Positions 25,700-34,516 of a stretch of DNA of 64,000 bases are shown in pieces (the stretch's first letter is position 1; the number at the start of each line of letters is the position of its first letter). A program made the translations under genes and the position numbers. The notes under the pieces were generated by a model. That model saw only the letters and a list, made by a program, of their open reading frames with translations, was not told the DNA's origin and did no database searches. Source of the stretch: Lentzea albidocapillata subsp. violacea (lineage in GTDB: Bacteria; Actinomycetota; Actinomycetes; Mycobacteriales; Pseudonocardiaceae); the NCBI RefSeq assembly GCF_900100275.1, contig NZ_FNET01000008.1, positions 267,078 to 331,077 of the forward strand, given 5' to 3'.

Positions 25700-27683
25700 T
25701 CGGCTCGACGCAGAACACCGGCCCGACACCCGCGTCGGCGCCGAGCTCACCCCACCAGTCGCGCTGCTCGGCGTCCTCGATCGCGTCGACCACCACGATC
25801 CCACCGGCCTCGTGCACGAACACGACGAGGTCGCTGAGCACGTGCGACACCAGCTCGTCCGGTTTCTGGGAACGCCCCTTCACCCGCACGGCCCGCACGC
25901 CGAGCGAGCGCACGAGCTCGATCTCCGCGGTGGAACCCTTGAAGTCGCGCGCCCCGATGTGGATGCCCAGGTCGGCCAGCAGATCGAGGTTGTCGGCGGC
26001 CTCGCCGTCCTCGGACGCGAGCACGTGCGCGGGGAAGCCCAGCAACAACCGCCCGGCCTGCAACCCGGTGTCCGCCAGCACGCGCCGCACGTCCCGAACC
26101 AGGTCCGGGCTGTTCGCCATGCTCTCGGTCAGACAGACCGCGAGCATCTCGTCGTACCGGCACGCGGTCTCGGCGGCCGTCCGCAACATCCACTCGCCGA
26201 GGGGCACCATCAGCCCGGTGTGCTCGGCCATCGACACGCACTTCTCGTGCGGGATCAGCCCGACGTCCCGATGCCGCCAGTTCAGCTCGGCCTCGAGGCA
26301 CACCCGCGCCGTCCCGTCGAGCTTCATGACGGGGTTGAACACGACCTCGATCTCGCCGCTCTCCCAGGCCCCGGGCATCACGGCGGCCAGCGCGAGGTCT
26401 TCCTGCTCCCGCTTGTCCTGCGTCGCGTCGTGCAGTCCCCACTGCCGCCGCCCGATGCGCTTGGCCCGCCGCAACGTCATGTCGGAGGCGCGTAACACCT
26501 CGGCGGGATGATCCCCGGGATGCAACCGCGGCAGCACCCCGATCGACGCCGACACCGCCACCCCGTGCTCACCGAAGTAGACGGGCTCGGCGAGCTCGTG
26601 CTCGATCATCCGAATCGTCGTGTCGACGTCCGGCGTGTCGATCCCGTTCTCCACCAGCACAGCGAACTCGTCACCCTCGAGGCGGGCGACCATCGCCTTC
26701 TCGGCGGAGAACACGGAACTGAGCCGCTCGGCGACGAGCTTCAGCACCTTGTCACCGATCTCGCGCCCGAGCCCGTCAGTGATCACCGCGAAGGCGTCGA
26801 GATCGAGGTGGTACAGCGTCACCCCGTGCTCGATGTCGCTGTGCAGCAACGATTCCAGCCGAGTGGTGAGGTACTGCCGGTTCGGCAGCCCGGTCAGCGC
26901 GTCGTGCAGCGACTGGTACTGCAACCGCCCGCCGAGCAACGTGAGCTGGCTGTCGTCGTCGATCATCACCACGTAGTGGCGGGGGTTGTCCTCGGCGTCC
27001 TTCTGCACGGTCGCCGCGAGCAACACCCGGAAGTGCTCACCATCGCGATCGATGAGCCGGGGCCGTTCCTCGACCCGCTGCAGCCGCCCGTGCCGCAACC
27101 CGGCCAGCGCGTCGTTGACGAGCGGCAGGTCGGCGGGAGCGATCAGATCAGCGAGCGTCATGCCGTCCATGCCTTCGCGCCGAAGGATGGTGCACAACGC
27201 CTCGTTCGCCCGCCTCAACTCCCCGTCGAGGCCGACAATCGCGATGCCGGTGGACGAGTGCGTGAAAATGTCCTCGAACCGCTCCTCGCTGGCCTGTAAA
27301 TCCAGCTGCACAGCACGATTCGCCCGTAACAAGGCGTGGCTGATGCTTTCCTGCTGCTCCAGCACAAATGCCTGAATGGCCGCCGTGTAAGCAGCGGACA
27401 CGGCACCGATCACCAGCGCGGCCTGCCGGGCGTCCGCCCCCTCCTGCACGATGAACCGCGCAAGGACCTCGACGGACTCCCGCAAACTCTCAGCGCCTAC
27501 GCAGTGCATCTCGACCAGCCGGGTACCGACCCACGAGGCCACATCGGGCTCGTCGACGAGCGCCTCGGCCACCACGTTGAGCAGCTCGCGCAACTCTTCG
27601 GTCAGCTTCGCCGCGGAAAGCGGCACGTACGCGGTCCGGCTGATCTTGACTGCCCAGTCATGCGCCAGCTCGTCGCGTCCCAC
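25674..27683 (-). CDS. PAS-GGDEF-EAL protein with degenerate catalytic sites
   Basis: About 669 aa from GTG 27683, with upstream GTG 27728 and TTG 27773 as alternatives. Order: an N-terminal helical domain found in actinobacterial cyclic di-GMP proteins (DWAVKISRTAYVPLS), PAS at about 132-245 (FEDIFTHSSTGIAIVGLDG), GGDEF (HDALTGLPNR, loop EGDEF at 336-340) and EAL. The EAL signature reads EAE, the asparagine motif is CLTESMAN, and the DDFG-type metal motif is RDFKG. The phosphodiesterase is therefore probably inactive, and the first Gly of GGDEF is also replaced. Likely a cyclic di-GMP or GTP-binding sensor rather than an enzyme. Confidence 0.85.
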   Translation of the reverse strand: MGRDELAHDWAVKISRTAYVPLSAAKLTEELRELLNVVAEALVDEPDVASWVGTRLVEMHCVGAESLRESVEVLARFIVQEGADARQAALVIGAVSAAYTAAIQAFVLEQQESISHALLRANRAVQLDLQASEERFEDIFTHSSTGIAIVGLDGELRRANEALCTILRREGMDGMTLADLIAPADLPLVNDALAGLRHGRLQRVEERPRLIDRDGEHFRVLLAATVQKDAEDNPRHYVVMIDDDSQLTLLGGRLQYQSLHDALTGLPNRQYLTTRLESLLHSDIEHGVTLYHLDLDAFAVITDGLGREIGDKVLKLVAERLSSVFSAEKAMVARLEGDEFAVLVENGIDTPDVDTTIRMIEHELAEPVYFGEHGVAVSASIGVLPRLHPGDHPAEVLRASDMTLRRAKRIGRRQWGLHDATQDKREQEDLALAAVMPGAWESGEIEVVFNPVMKLDGTARVCLEAELNWRHRDVGLIPHEKCVSMAEHTGLMVPLGEWMLRTAAETACRYDEMLAVCLTESMANSPDLVRDVRRVLADTGLQAGRLLLGFPAHVLASEDGEAADNLDLLADLGIHIGARDFKGSTAEIELVRSLGVRAVRVKGRSQKPDELVSHVLSDLVVFVHEAGGIVVVDAIEDAEQRDWWGELGADAGVGPVFCVEPTTAWPDAG

Positions 27684-27884
27684 CGGACGTGACGGTCTCG
27701 CGTCGTCCTGGCTCGGCAACCGTTCCACCTGACCTGCTCGGCGAGCAACGGTGCGGAAGCCTACCGCCAGCAACCCTCACGGTCCCTACGCGCCGAGACG
27801 TTCCCTCCAACGGGGTAATAGCGATCTCTGAGCGTTACAACAACTACTCGCTCGTTCGGGCCAATTTTCGCACGAACCGGCCGC

Positions 27885-30209
27885 TTACGCGGACCCGACG
27901 ATGTGCCGCAACTGGCCCAGCAGATCCGACCGGGACGTGGACCCCAACCGCTGCCGCATCCGAGCCATGTGGTGCTCAACGGTCTTGGCGGAGATGAACA
28001 ACCGATCCCCCACCTGCCGATAGGTCATCCCCTCCAGCACCAACTGAGCCACCTCCCGCTCCCGATCGCTCAACTTCCCGGCGTCCTCGGCAACGGCCAC
28101 GACATCGGCCTCAGCCGCACGCCGGGCGGACACCGGCCTGCCCTGCAACAACCGGGCACAGTCCAGCAACCGGACCATCGCCTGCCGATCGGAGGTCCGG
28201 ATCGCGGCCTGCCCGGCCAGCCGGGACGCGTCCCACCACAATCCGACCGCGTGCAGGCTGCGAGCGGCTTCCTCGACCCGATCGGCGTCGACGTCACCGG
28301 CCACCACGTCCAGCCAGCATTCGGCCGCGGCGGACAGGATCGCGCAGTACCGGCTGCGCTCCCGATGGACCGCCAGCGCGGCGGCATGTTCCTCGGCGGC
28401 GGCGGAGTTCTCGTCGATGATCGCCGCGTGCAGCAGACTCCAGTGCAGCTGCGTTGCCCACATCGGCGGATTTCCCAACGACCGCAACAACACTGCGGCC
28501 TGGGCCAGGTGGGGCGCCAGCCGCTCCTTGTCCCTCAACCGGGCAGCGGCAGCGGCGAACTCCCCCAACGGCAGCAGGCTGAACAGGTCCACCGGGTGCC
28601 GGAGAACGGCCTCGCAGGCCTGCTCCCAGGTCCGGCGCAACGTCGCGAGATCCGAGTTCCGCCGGGCGACCCCGACCTCCAGTGCCACCGCGAAGATCCA
28701 GTCACGAGGCTCGAAAGCCCCCCGGACGGACATCAGCGTCTCGCGAGCCACCGCCAGGTTCCCGCGCAACATGTGCAGCCAGGCCTGCAACAGGCGATGC
28801 CGCACGGACATCAGCACCCCACCGGTCCCGGTCTCCACGGCCCGGTCCAGCACCGACTCGGCCACGTTCGGCTCGCCGCAGTGCACGGCGACCAACGCGG
28901 CCAGCGCAGCCGGACTGTCCGGCAACAGCACAGCCCCACCGGCCGGTTCGAGCATCGACGAAGCACGCACCAAAGTGGACAGTGCCGCGGTCTCGCCGCC
29001 GGCCACCGACTGCCGGACTCCCTGCAGCATCAACGAGGCCGCGCCGCCCAGCATCGTCGGCGGCTGCGGAGGCGTCTCCTCGAAAACATGTCCGGTACCG
29101 ATCAGCCCGATCCCGGCGAAGGCAGCGGCATAGGGAGTGGCGGCCCACCGGAACAACTCGGTGCTGCGCGCCAACTGCCCGCGGTGGGCCAGCGCGACGG
29201 CCGCCACCTCGGCAGCGGTCCGCCGATGCGGCGAGTCGGCGGCGCTGATGACCTGGTCGGCAAGACGCAGAGCGCCGTCCAGGTCCCCGGCCATGGCCGA
29301 AGCGGTGGCCCAGGAGGCAGCCGTCTCGGCGGAAGGCGTGCCTCCGCCGGTCGAGGCCTTGAACAGGCGGGCGGCAAGTGCGGGATCGGAGGCCAACGCC
29401 TCACGGGCAGCCGCGACGAACACGGGCCCGCCGATTCCGGTGTCGAGCAGGGGCCGCACGAGATCCAGCACCGGACCACCGCGGTCGAGCTGCAGCTGCG
29501 CCAGCTTCTGCCGCACCGCGATCCGGCGCTCGGCGCGGGTCAGCGCACCGACCGCCCGCTGCGCCAACGGCAGCAGGGTGCCGTCCTCGGCGAGCATGCC
29601 CGTGGCGCGAGCAGCCTCGATGATGTCGCTGACCGCGTCGAAGTCCTTGTCCAGCAACGCGGACAACAGGTCCAGCCGCTGAGCGGCACCGGCCTCGGCG
29701 GCCAGCAGGAACTTCTGCAGGTCCGCGTCCAGCCAGTCGAGATCCGCACGGAACGCGCTGAGCGCGTCAGCGGATACCTCGGACACGGCCCCGAGGCGTT
29801 CGACGAACAGCGGCACGCCACCGGTCTGGGCGAACACGAAGTCGGCAACGGGCTTGGCCGCGCCGAGCAGTTCGCGGACGCCGTCACGGGAGAGCGGCGC
29901 CAGCGGCACCACGACGGAGCCCTGGCTCAGTTCGGCCAGCGCCGCACGGCGCGGCCAGGGCCGGTGGGCGAGTACCAGAAGGGGTTCCGAGGCAAGTGAG
30001 CGCAGGGAGGCGTCGTCCAGCAGGTGCGCGTCGTCCACCACGCGCACGGCGGAGTTGGTGATCTCCGAAAGCAGCGCTGTCTTGCCGTAACCACCAGGCG
30101 CCGCAACGACAACGCGCAGGCGGGTGCCCGCGGCGGCTTCGTTGATCCGGTCGAGGACGCCTCGCACTGGGGCGTCCAGCACCAACCTGGCTCGCATGGT
30201 CACGCTCAA
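27885..30209 (-). CDS. iniR: IniR-like LuxR-family transcriptional activator with ATPase domain
   Basis: 774 aa. N-terminal AAA/STAND-type ATPase (Walker A APGGYGKTALL at about 36-46, Walker B VRVVDDAHLLDD), a long helical central region and a C-terminal LuxR helix-turn-helix (LSDREREVAQLVLEGMTYRQVGDRLFISAKTVEHHM). This is the MalT-like layout. Its place, divergent from iniBAC, equals that of mycobacterial iniR (Rv0339c), which activates iniBAC on envelope stress; the identity is inferred from layout and position. TTG start with a GAGGA site, overlapping the Hsp70-like stop by 4 nt; an ATG lies four codons later. Confidence 0.85.
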   Translation of the reverse strand: MSVTMRARLVLDAPVRGVLDRINEAAAGTRLRVVVAAPGGYGKTALLSEITNSAVRVVDDAHLLDDASLRSLASEPLLVLAHRPWPRRAALAELSQGSVVVPLAPLSRDGVRELLGAAKPVADFVFAQTGGVPLFVERLGAVSEVSADALSAFRADLDWLDADLQKFLLAAEAGAAQRLDLLSALLDKDFDAVSDIIEAARATGMLAEDGTLLPLAQRAVGALTRAERRIAVRQKLAQLQLDRGGPVLDLVRPLLDTGIGGPVFVAAAREALASDPALAARLFKASTGGGTPSAETAASWATASAMAGDLDGALRLADQVISAADSPHRRTAAEVAAVALAHRGQLARSTELFRWAATPYAAAFAGIGLIGTGHVFEETPPQPPTMLGGAASLMLQGVRQSVAGGETAALSTLVRASSMLEPAGGAVLLPDSPAALAALVAVHCGEPNVAESVLDRAVETGTGGVLMSVRHRLLQAWLHMLRGNLAVARETLMSVRGAFEPRDWIFAVALEVGVARRNSDLATLRRTWEQACEAVLRHPVDLFSLLPLGEFAAAAARLRDKERLAPHLAQAAVLLRSLGNPPMWATQLHWSLLHAAIIDENSAAAEEHAAALAVHRERSRYCAILSAAAECWLDVVAGDVDADRVEEAARSLHAVGLWWDASRLAGQAAIRTSDRQAMVRLLDCARLLQGRPVSARRAAEADVVAVAEDAGKLSDREREVAQLVLEGMTYRQVGDRLFISAKTVEHHMARMRQRLGSTSRSDLLGQLRHIVGSA

Positions 30210-31426
30210 CGGCCGTCCTCATCATCGTCTCGGGATCGGGAGCCGGAACCGGAGCGGCGTCCGGCGGGCTTCAGCACGCGCGCGACGCGTTTCGCCCGCC
30301 TCGGCGGCAGTTCCAGCGGCGACACGTCCACCGGCGGGCGGGGCGGTGGCGCGGTGAACTCGTCGTCGAGGCTCGGGACCTCGCCGACGGGGAAGCGCAT
30401 CAAGGCTTCGCGGGTGTGCACGAGGACCGACGTGTCGAGCGGTTCCGGCTCGGCCTCGGGGCCCAGCAGGACCCGCCGGGCGGTGACCGCGAGGCCCTTG
30501 GCGACCGAGTGCTCGGGGCGAGCCTCGGCCAGCACGCGGCAGTCGACCGCGGACGACAGCGCGTTGCCGATCACGGGCATCCGGCAGGCGCCGCCGACGA
30601 GCAGCACCGCGTCGGGCTGCACGGTCCCCAAGGCACGAACGAAGGAACCGACCAGGTGGTCGACGGACGGCCGGATCTCGTCCACGAACTCGTCGCGGGC
30701 GATCTCCACCCCGCTGACCACGACGGACGGCGCGGAGGGGCCGAACGCCCGCTTCGCCGCCTCGCACTCGGCGGACGACACGTGGCCGTCCTTGCCCAGC
30801 CGGCCGCGCACCAGCCCGAAGAGCAGGTCGTCGAAGTCGGCGCCGGTGTGATGATCGACGCCGTCGACGTGGTTGACCAGTTCGAACGTCCGGTTCTGCG
30901 CTCGCCGGACCACCGACGCGGAAAAAGCGTGGCTGCCCAGCGAAAAGACCGCCAACGACGCGTCGGGCACCACGCGAGAACGCACGGCGTGGTTCTCGGC
31001 GGCCGCCAGCGGCTCCGGCACGAGGTTCGCGTCGGACAACCCGACCGCCCGCAGGGCCGCGTAGAGCTGTCCGCGGCGATAGGGACCCCACCCGGCCGGG
31101 TGACTCACCGCCAGGTGACGGGGCTGTTCACCCTCCCGGGCGACCACCTCGCCGACGACCCACATGATCAGCAACGCGGTGAGCTCCTCGGCCGGGCACA
31201 TCTCCGGGCCCAGCGCGAACGGCACCGCGTCACCGACCCGCCGGGCGAAGCCGGAGGCGGTCCAGCCGGCCACCCCGCGCTCACCGACCGAGAACGTCCC
31301 CGCCTCCGTGAGCTGCAGCGACGACGGCACCACCAGGGCGATCTCGGCATCCCGGGCACCGTCGAGGCGGCACACGGCAGCCGTCGTCCGGGTGGTCCCG
31401 ACATCGACTCCGAGTACGTACGCCAA
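30206..31426 (-). CDS. Hsp70-like ATPase without substrate-binding domain
   Basis: 406 aa. The actin/Hsp70 ATPase fold is visible from the N-terminus (VLGVDVGTTRTTAAV, phosphate-1 loop), VPEPLAAAENHAV, the phosphate-2-like VFSLGSHAFSASVVRR, and the adenosine motif VLLVGGACRMPVIGNAL. The peptide-binding domain of DnaK is missing; instead a short Pro/Arg/Asp-rich tail follows, ending in a basic then acidic stretch. TTG start with a GAGGAAGAG site. First gene of a two-gene operon with iniR, divergent from iniB, so it is probably a sensor or assembly partner of the dynamin system. Confidence 0.85.
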   Translation of the reverse strand: MAYVLGVDVGTTRTTAAVCRLDGARDAEIALVVPSSLQLTEAGTFSVGERGVAGWTASGFARRVGDAVPFALGPEMCPAEELTALLIMWVVGEVVAREGEQPRHLAVSHPAGWGPYRRGQLYAALRAVGLSDANLVPEPLAAAENHAVRSRVVPDASLAVFSLGSHAFSASVVRRAQNRTFELVNHVDGVDHHTGADFDDLLFGLVRGRLGKDGHVSSAECEAAKRAFGPSAPSVVVSGVEIARDEFVDEIRPSVDHLVGSFVRALGTVQPDAVLLVGGACRMPVIGNALSSAVDCRVLAEARPEHSVAKGLAVTARRVLLGPEAEPEPLDTSVLVHTREALMRFPVGEVPSLDDEFTAPPPRPPVDVSPLELPPRRAKRVARVLKPAGRRSGSGSRSRDDDEDGR

Positions 31427-31503
31427 GTCTCTTCCTCACCTGTTCGCAGCAGCGACCAGTACCTACACGGGTGAACGAGAGACGCTCAAGCGAGGCCCCT
31501 AAT

Positions 31504-31568
31504 CCCCTAGGGGGTCAACGACCGTCACCCCATCGGGGAACGGGGATTCACTGGGAGTGATCCCCGAT
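31504..31568. promoter_or_regulatory. palindrome cluster in the hsp70-iniR / iniBAC divergent promoter region
   Basis: Within 65 bp there are CCCCTAGGGG (31504-31513), ACCCC-ATC-GGGG (near 31527-31538), a near-perfect inverted repeat GGGGAT.CACT-GGG-AGTG-ATCCCC (31542-31565, one bulged T), and an outer pair ATCGGGGA/TCCCCGAT (31532-31539 and 31561-31568). The iniB ATG is 81 bp downstream. The likely role is operator for IniR or another stress regulator. Confidence 0.65.
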
Positions 31569-31648
31569 GCCGGTCAAGGGTCCGCTCTCATAGCTTTCTG
31601 CCACACACCCCTGCCGAATCCGTGCCTCAATCAGGAGAGTTCCTTCAG

Positions 31649-32548
31649 ATGATCCAGCCCAGCACGCTCCATGACTTCGTGCTCAACCTGCTCAGCGACC
31701 CGTCCCTCAAGGATGCTTTCGCGACCGACGCTCAGGGCACCCTGGAGCAGGCTGGGCTGGCCGACATCACCGCCGTCGACGTGCAGGAAGTCATCCCGCT
31801 GGTCCTCGACCTGCTGCCCGCCACCCCCGCTGGCCTGCCCGCCATCGACGGTGTCGACCTGACCCTGCCCGCCGGTGACCTCCTCGCGGACGGCCCGCTC
31901 GGCGCCATCAGCCAGCTGCAGGCGGTCGCGTCTCAGCTGACCTCGTCGGGCGTGAACCTCACCGACCTGCAGACCTCCTCCGCCGGCATGCTCGCGGTGA
32001 GCGAGGACGGCCTGCAGCTCGCGGCGGCGAACCAGAGCCTGGGCGAGTACGCCCGGGCCGGCCTGGGCCTCGACGGTGACTTCTCCGCCGTGACCGACGT
32101 GACGTCGGTCCTCGACCAGACCGCGTCCCCGCTCACCGGCACCGTCCTCGACGTGGCCGACACCGCCACCGCCACCGCCGACGCCCCGCTCGACGGCGTC
32201 ACCTCGGCCGTTCCCGGCCTGGACGGCGCCCTCGGCCAGCTCGGCGGCGTGACGGGCCTCGGCCACGATGCGCTCGGCGTGCTCGGCGGCGGCGACCTCA
32301 ACCTGGGCGTGCTGAACACCAGCGGCCTGGACGACCTGGCCAACGGCGAGGTCGGCGCGCACTCGCTCGACACCATCGGCCAGGTCACGAACACCGCGAC
32401 CGGCCTCGCCGGCACGGCGACCGGCGTCGCGAGCAGCGCGACCGGCGTTGCCGGTGACCACGGTGTCGGCAACGTGCTCGGCACCGTCACCGACGTGACC
32501 CACAACGTCCCGGTCGTCGGCGACCTGGACCTGGGTCTGCTCGGCTGA
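31649..32548 (+). CDS. iniB: IniB-like protein
   Basis: 299 aa. Residues 1-50 form the IniB N-terminal domain (TLHDFVLNLLSDPSLKDAF, DAQGTLEQAGLADITAVDVQEVIPLVLDLLP). The rest is a low-complexity Ala/Gly/Asp/Val/Leu/Thr-rich chain with short GLDG/VTG/VAD-like repeats. No signal peptide or membrane helix. In mycobacteria IniB is the Gly/Ala-rich first product of the isoniazid-inducible operon; its mechanism is unknown. ATG 31649 is preferred over the upstream in-frame GTG because AGGAG lies about 11 nt before it. Confidence 0.87.
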   Translation: MIQPSTLHDFVLNLLSDPSLKDAFATDAQGTLEQAGLADITAVDVQEVIPLVLDLLPATPAGLPAIDGVDLTLPAGDLLADGPLGAISQLQAVASQLTSSGVNLTDLQTSSAGMLAVSEDGLQLAAANQSLGEYARAGLGLDGDFSAVTDVTSVLDQTASPLTGTVLDVADTATATADAPLDGVTSAVPGLDGALGQLGGVTGLGHDALGVLGGGDLNLGVLNTSGLDDLANGEVGAHSLDTIGQVTNTATGLAGTATGVASSATGVAGDHGVGNVLGTVTDVTHNVPVVGDLDLGLLG

Positions 32549-32565
32549 GCCACCCTCCAACGCGG

Positions 32566-32596
32566 ACCGGCCCTGTCTCTCGTGGACAGGGCCGGT
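32566..32596 (+). terminator. hairpin between iniB and iniA
   Basis: A perfect 12-bp stem (ACCGGCCCTGTC and its complement at 32585-32596) with a 7-nt loop lies 17 nt after the iniB stop. It could be a partial terminator or processing site that sets the iniB to iniAC ratio, or a full terminator if iniA has its own promoter. Confidence 0.75.
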
Positions 32597-32677
32597 TCGT
32601 CGTCTCGGTGAGCAAGGTCACCGCCCTCCCGAACAGCCCCGTCTGCTCGAACGAAAACCGGTATCGGGTTCAAGGCT

Positions 32678-32695
32678 TTCACCCAAGGGGGTGAA
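32678..32695. promoter_or_regulatory. perfect palindrome just upstream of iniA
   Basis: TTCACCC-AAGG-GGGTGAA, a 7-4-7 palindrome, ends 9 nt before the iniA start. Its C-run/G-run layout resembles the boxes in front of iniB. It may be a second regulator site or a small RNA hairpin near the ribosome binding site. Confidence 0.5.
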
Positions 32696-32704
32696 CACGG
32701 CACT

Positions 32705-34516
32705 ATGAGTCAGGTGATGGCACCGCCCTGGCTCGACGTGCTCGACGAGACGATCGGGGCCTGCGTCACGCACCGGAGGCCCGATCTGGAGGCCCGGCTG
32801 CGGGAGAAGCGGGCACAGCAACTGGACCCCAAGTTGCGCGTTCTCGTCGTCGGCGAGTCCAAACAAGGCAAGAGCCAGCTCGTCAACGCGTTGCTCAACG
32901 CACCGGTGTGTGCGGTGGGCGACGACATCACGACGACCGTGCCGACCTTCGTCCAGCACGCGGACACCCCGTCCGCGGCTCTGGTCCGCAACTCCTCGGT
33001 GGGCGGATCGATCTTCCACACCCCGACCGAGCGCATCGCCGTGCCGATCGACCAGGTGACGAAACAGGCCGCCGCGCAGCACGTCGTGCGGGCCGAGATC
33101 GGCATTCCGCGCGCGCTGCTCGACAGCGGCCTGGTCCTGATCGACACCCCCGGCGTCGGCGACACCCGTTCCGCGCACACCGCCAGCACGTTCGCGGCGC
33201 TGATGCAGGCCGACGCCGTGCTGCTGGTCTCCGACGCGACGGGTGAGCTGACCTCGGCGGAGATGACGCTGCTCAAGAAGGTCATGGAGGCCTGCCCGAA
33301 CGTCACGGTGGTCGTCACCAAGATCGACCTGGTGCCGAGCTGGCGGCACGTCGTGGAGCGCAACCGGGCGTTGCTCGCCCGCGCCGGCATCCGCGCGAAG
33401 CTCATCCCCGTCTCGTCCGCACTGCGGCTGCGCGCCGCGAAGACCGGCGACCAGCGCCTCAACGCCGAGTCGGGGTTCCCGGAGCTGGTGACGTGCGTGC
33501 AGAGCGACATCGTGGCGAGCGCCGAACTGCTGGCCCGCCGCGCCGTCGCCGTCGTGGCGTCGTCGGCGATCACGCAGCTGGTCACGCCGTTGCGCGAGGA
33601 GCTGACGGCCCACGACTCGTCCCGCACGGTCGCCACGATCTCGACGCTGCAGGAGGCCCAGCGGCGCGTCGACGAGCTGCGGCGCCGGTCCGCGCGCTGG
33701 CAGAACGTGCTCAACGACGAGATGGCCGACCTGATCTCCGACGTCGAGTACGACCTGCGTGACAGGACCCGCAAGATCCTGCGCGAGGTCGACAAGACCT
33801 ACGACGAGGCCGACCCCGCGATCGGCTGGGACAAGTTCGAGCAGTGGCTGGAGGACAACCTCAACGAGGCCGCCACCACGAACTTCGCCTGGCTGATGGA
33901 ACGCGCGGAGTGGGTGGCCGCGAAGGTCGCCAGGAACTTCCCCGTGTACCGCGAGGACCTGATCCCGGGTTCGGTGCTGCCGGACGACCTGCTGGAGCCG
34001 GCGAGCAAGCTGGAGAAGCCGAAGATCGAGCCGTTCTCGGTGCCGCAGAAGCTCTTCACCGGCCTGCGCGGCTCCTACGGCGGCGTGCTGATGTTCGGCC
34101 TGGTCACGTCGCTCGCGGGCATGCCGCTGATCAACGTGATCTCGCTCGGCGCCGGCGCGCTGTTCGGCGGGAAGTCCATTTTGGACGAGAGCGACCAGCG
34201 ACTCAAGCGCCGCCAGGCAGCCGCGAAGGCCGCCGCGCAACGGCACGTGGACGACTTCTTCATGAAGTTCTCCAAGGACGTCCGCGATTCCGGGCGGCAC
34301 ATCCAGCGCTCGCTGCGCAACCACTTCAGCACGCTCGCCGAGGAGCTGCAGGAGACGTTGCTGGAGTCGGCCCGCAGCGCCAAGCGCGCGGTGCAGGACG
34401 ACCAGACCGAACGCGAGCGCAGGATGCGCGAAGGCCGCAAGGAGCTGGACAAACTCGTCCTGCTCTACAAGCGGGTGCAGGCACTCGGGGGTCCCGCGAT
34501 GGAGCTCACCGCGTGA
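32705..34516 (+). CDS. iniA: IniA-like dynamin-family GTPase
   Basis: 603-aa bacterial dynamin-like protein. G1 P-loop is GESKQGKS (50-57), G2 a Thr run (DDITTTVPT), G3 DTPG in VLIDTPGVGD, and G4 TKID in VVVTKIDLVPSW. A helical stalk follows, then a hydrophobic paddle-like segment (YGGVLMFGLVTSLAGMPLINVISLGAGALFGG), and a C-terminal long coiled coil. Mycobacterial IniA is a membrane-fission dynamin induced by cell-wall drugs. ATG start (MSQVM); second gene of iniBAC, with its stop overlapping iniC. Confidence 0.92.
   Translation: MSQVMAPPWLDVLDETIGACVTHRRPDLEARLREKRAQQLDPKLRVLVVGESKQGKSQLVNALLNAPVCAVGDDITTTVPTFVQHADTPSAALVRNSSVGGSIFHTPTERIAVPIDQVTKQAAAQHVVRAEIGIPRALLDSGLVLIDTPGVGDTRSAHTASTFAALMQADAVLLVSDATGELTSAEMTLLKKVMEACPNVTVVVTKIDLVPSWRHVVERNRALLARAGIRAKLIPVSSALRLRAAKTGDQRLNAESGFPELVTCVQSDIVASAELLARRAVAVVASSAITQLVTPLREELTAHDSSRTVATISTLQEAQRRVDELRRRSARWQNVLNDEMADLISDVEYDLRDRTRKILREVDKTYDEADPAIGWDKFEQWLEDNLNEAATTNFAWLMERAEWVAAKVARNFPVYREDLIPGSVLPDDLLEPASKLEKPKIEPFSVPQKLFTGLRGSYGGVLMFGLVTSLAGMPLINVISLGAGALFGGKSILDESDQRLKRRQAAAKAAAQRHVDDFFMKFSKDVRDSGRHIQRSLRNHFSTLAEELQETLLESARSAKRAVQDDQTERERRMREGRKELDKLVLLYKRVQALGGPAMELTA

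Noticed and set aside
31427..31648. CRISPR-like or tandem repeat array in the iniB upstream region
   Set aside because: The repeated C and G runs are palindromic boxes of unequal spacing, not regular repeats with spacers.
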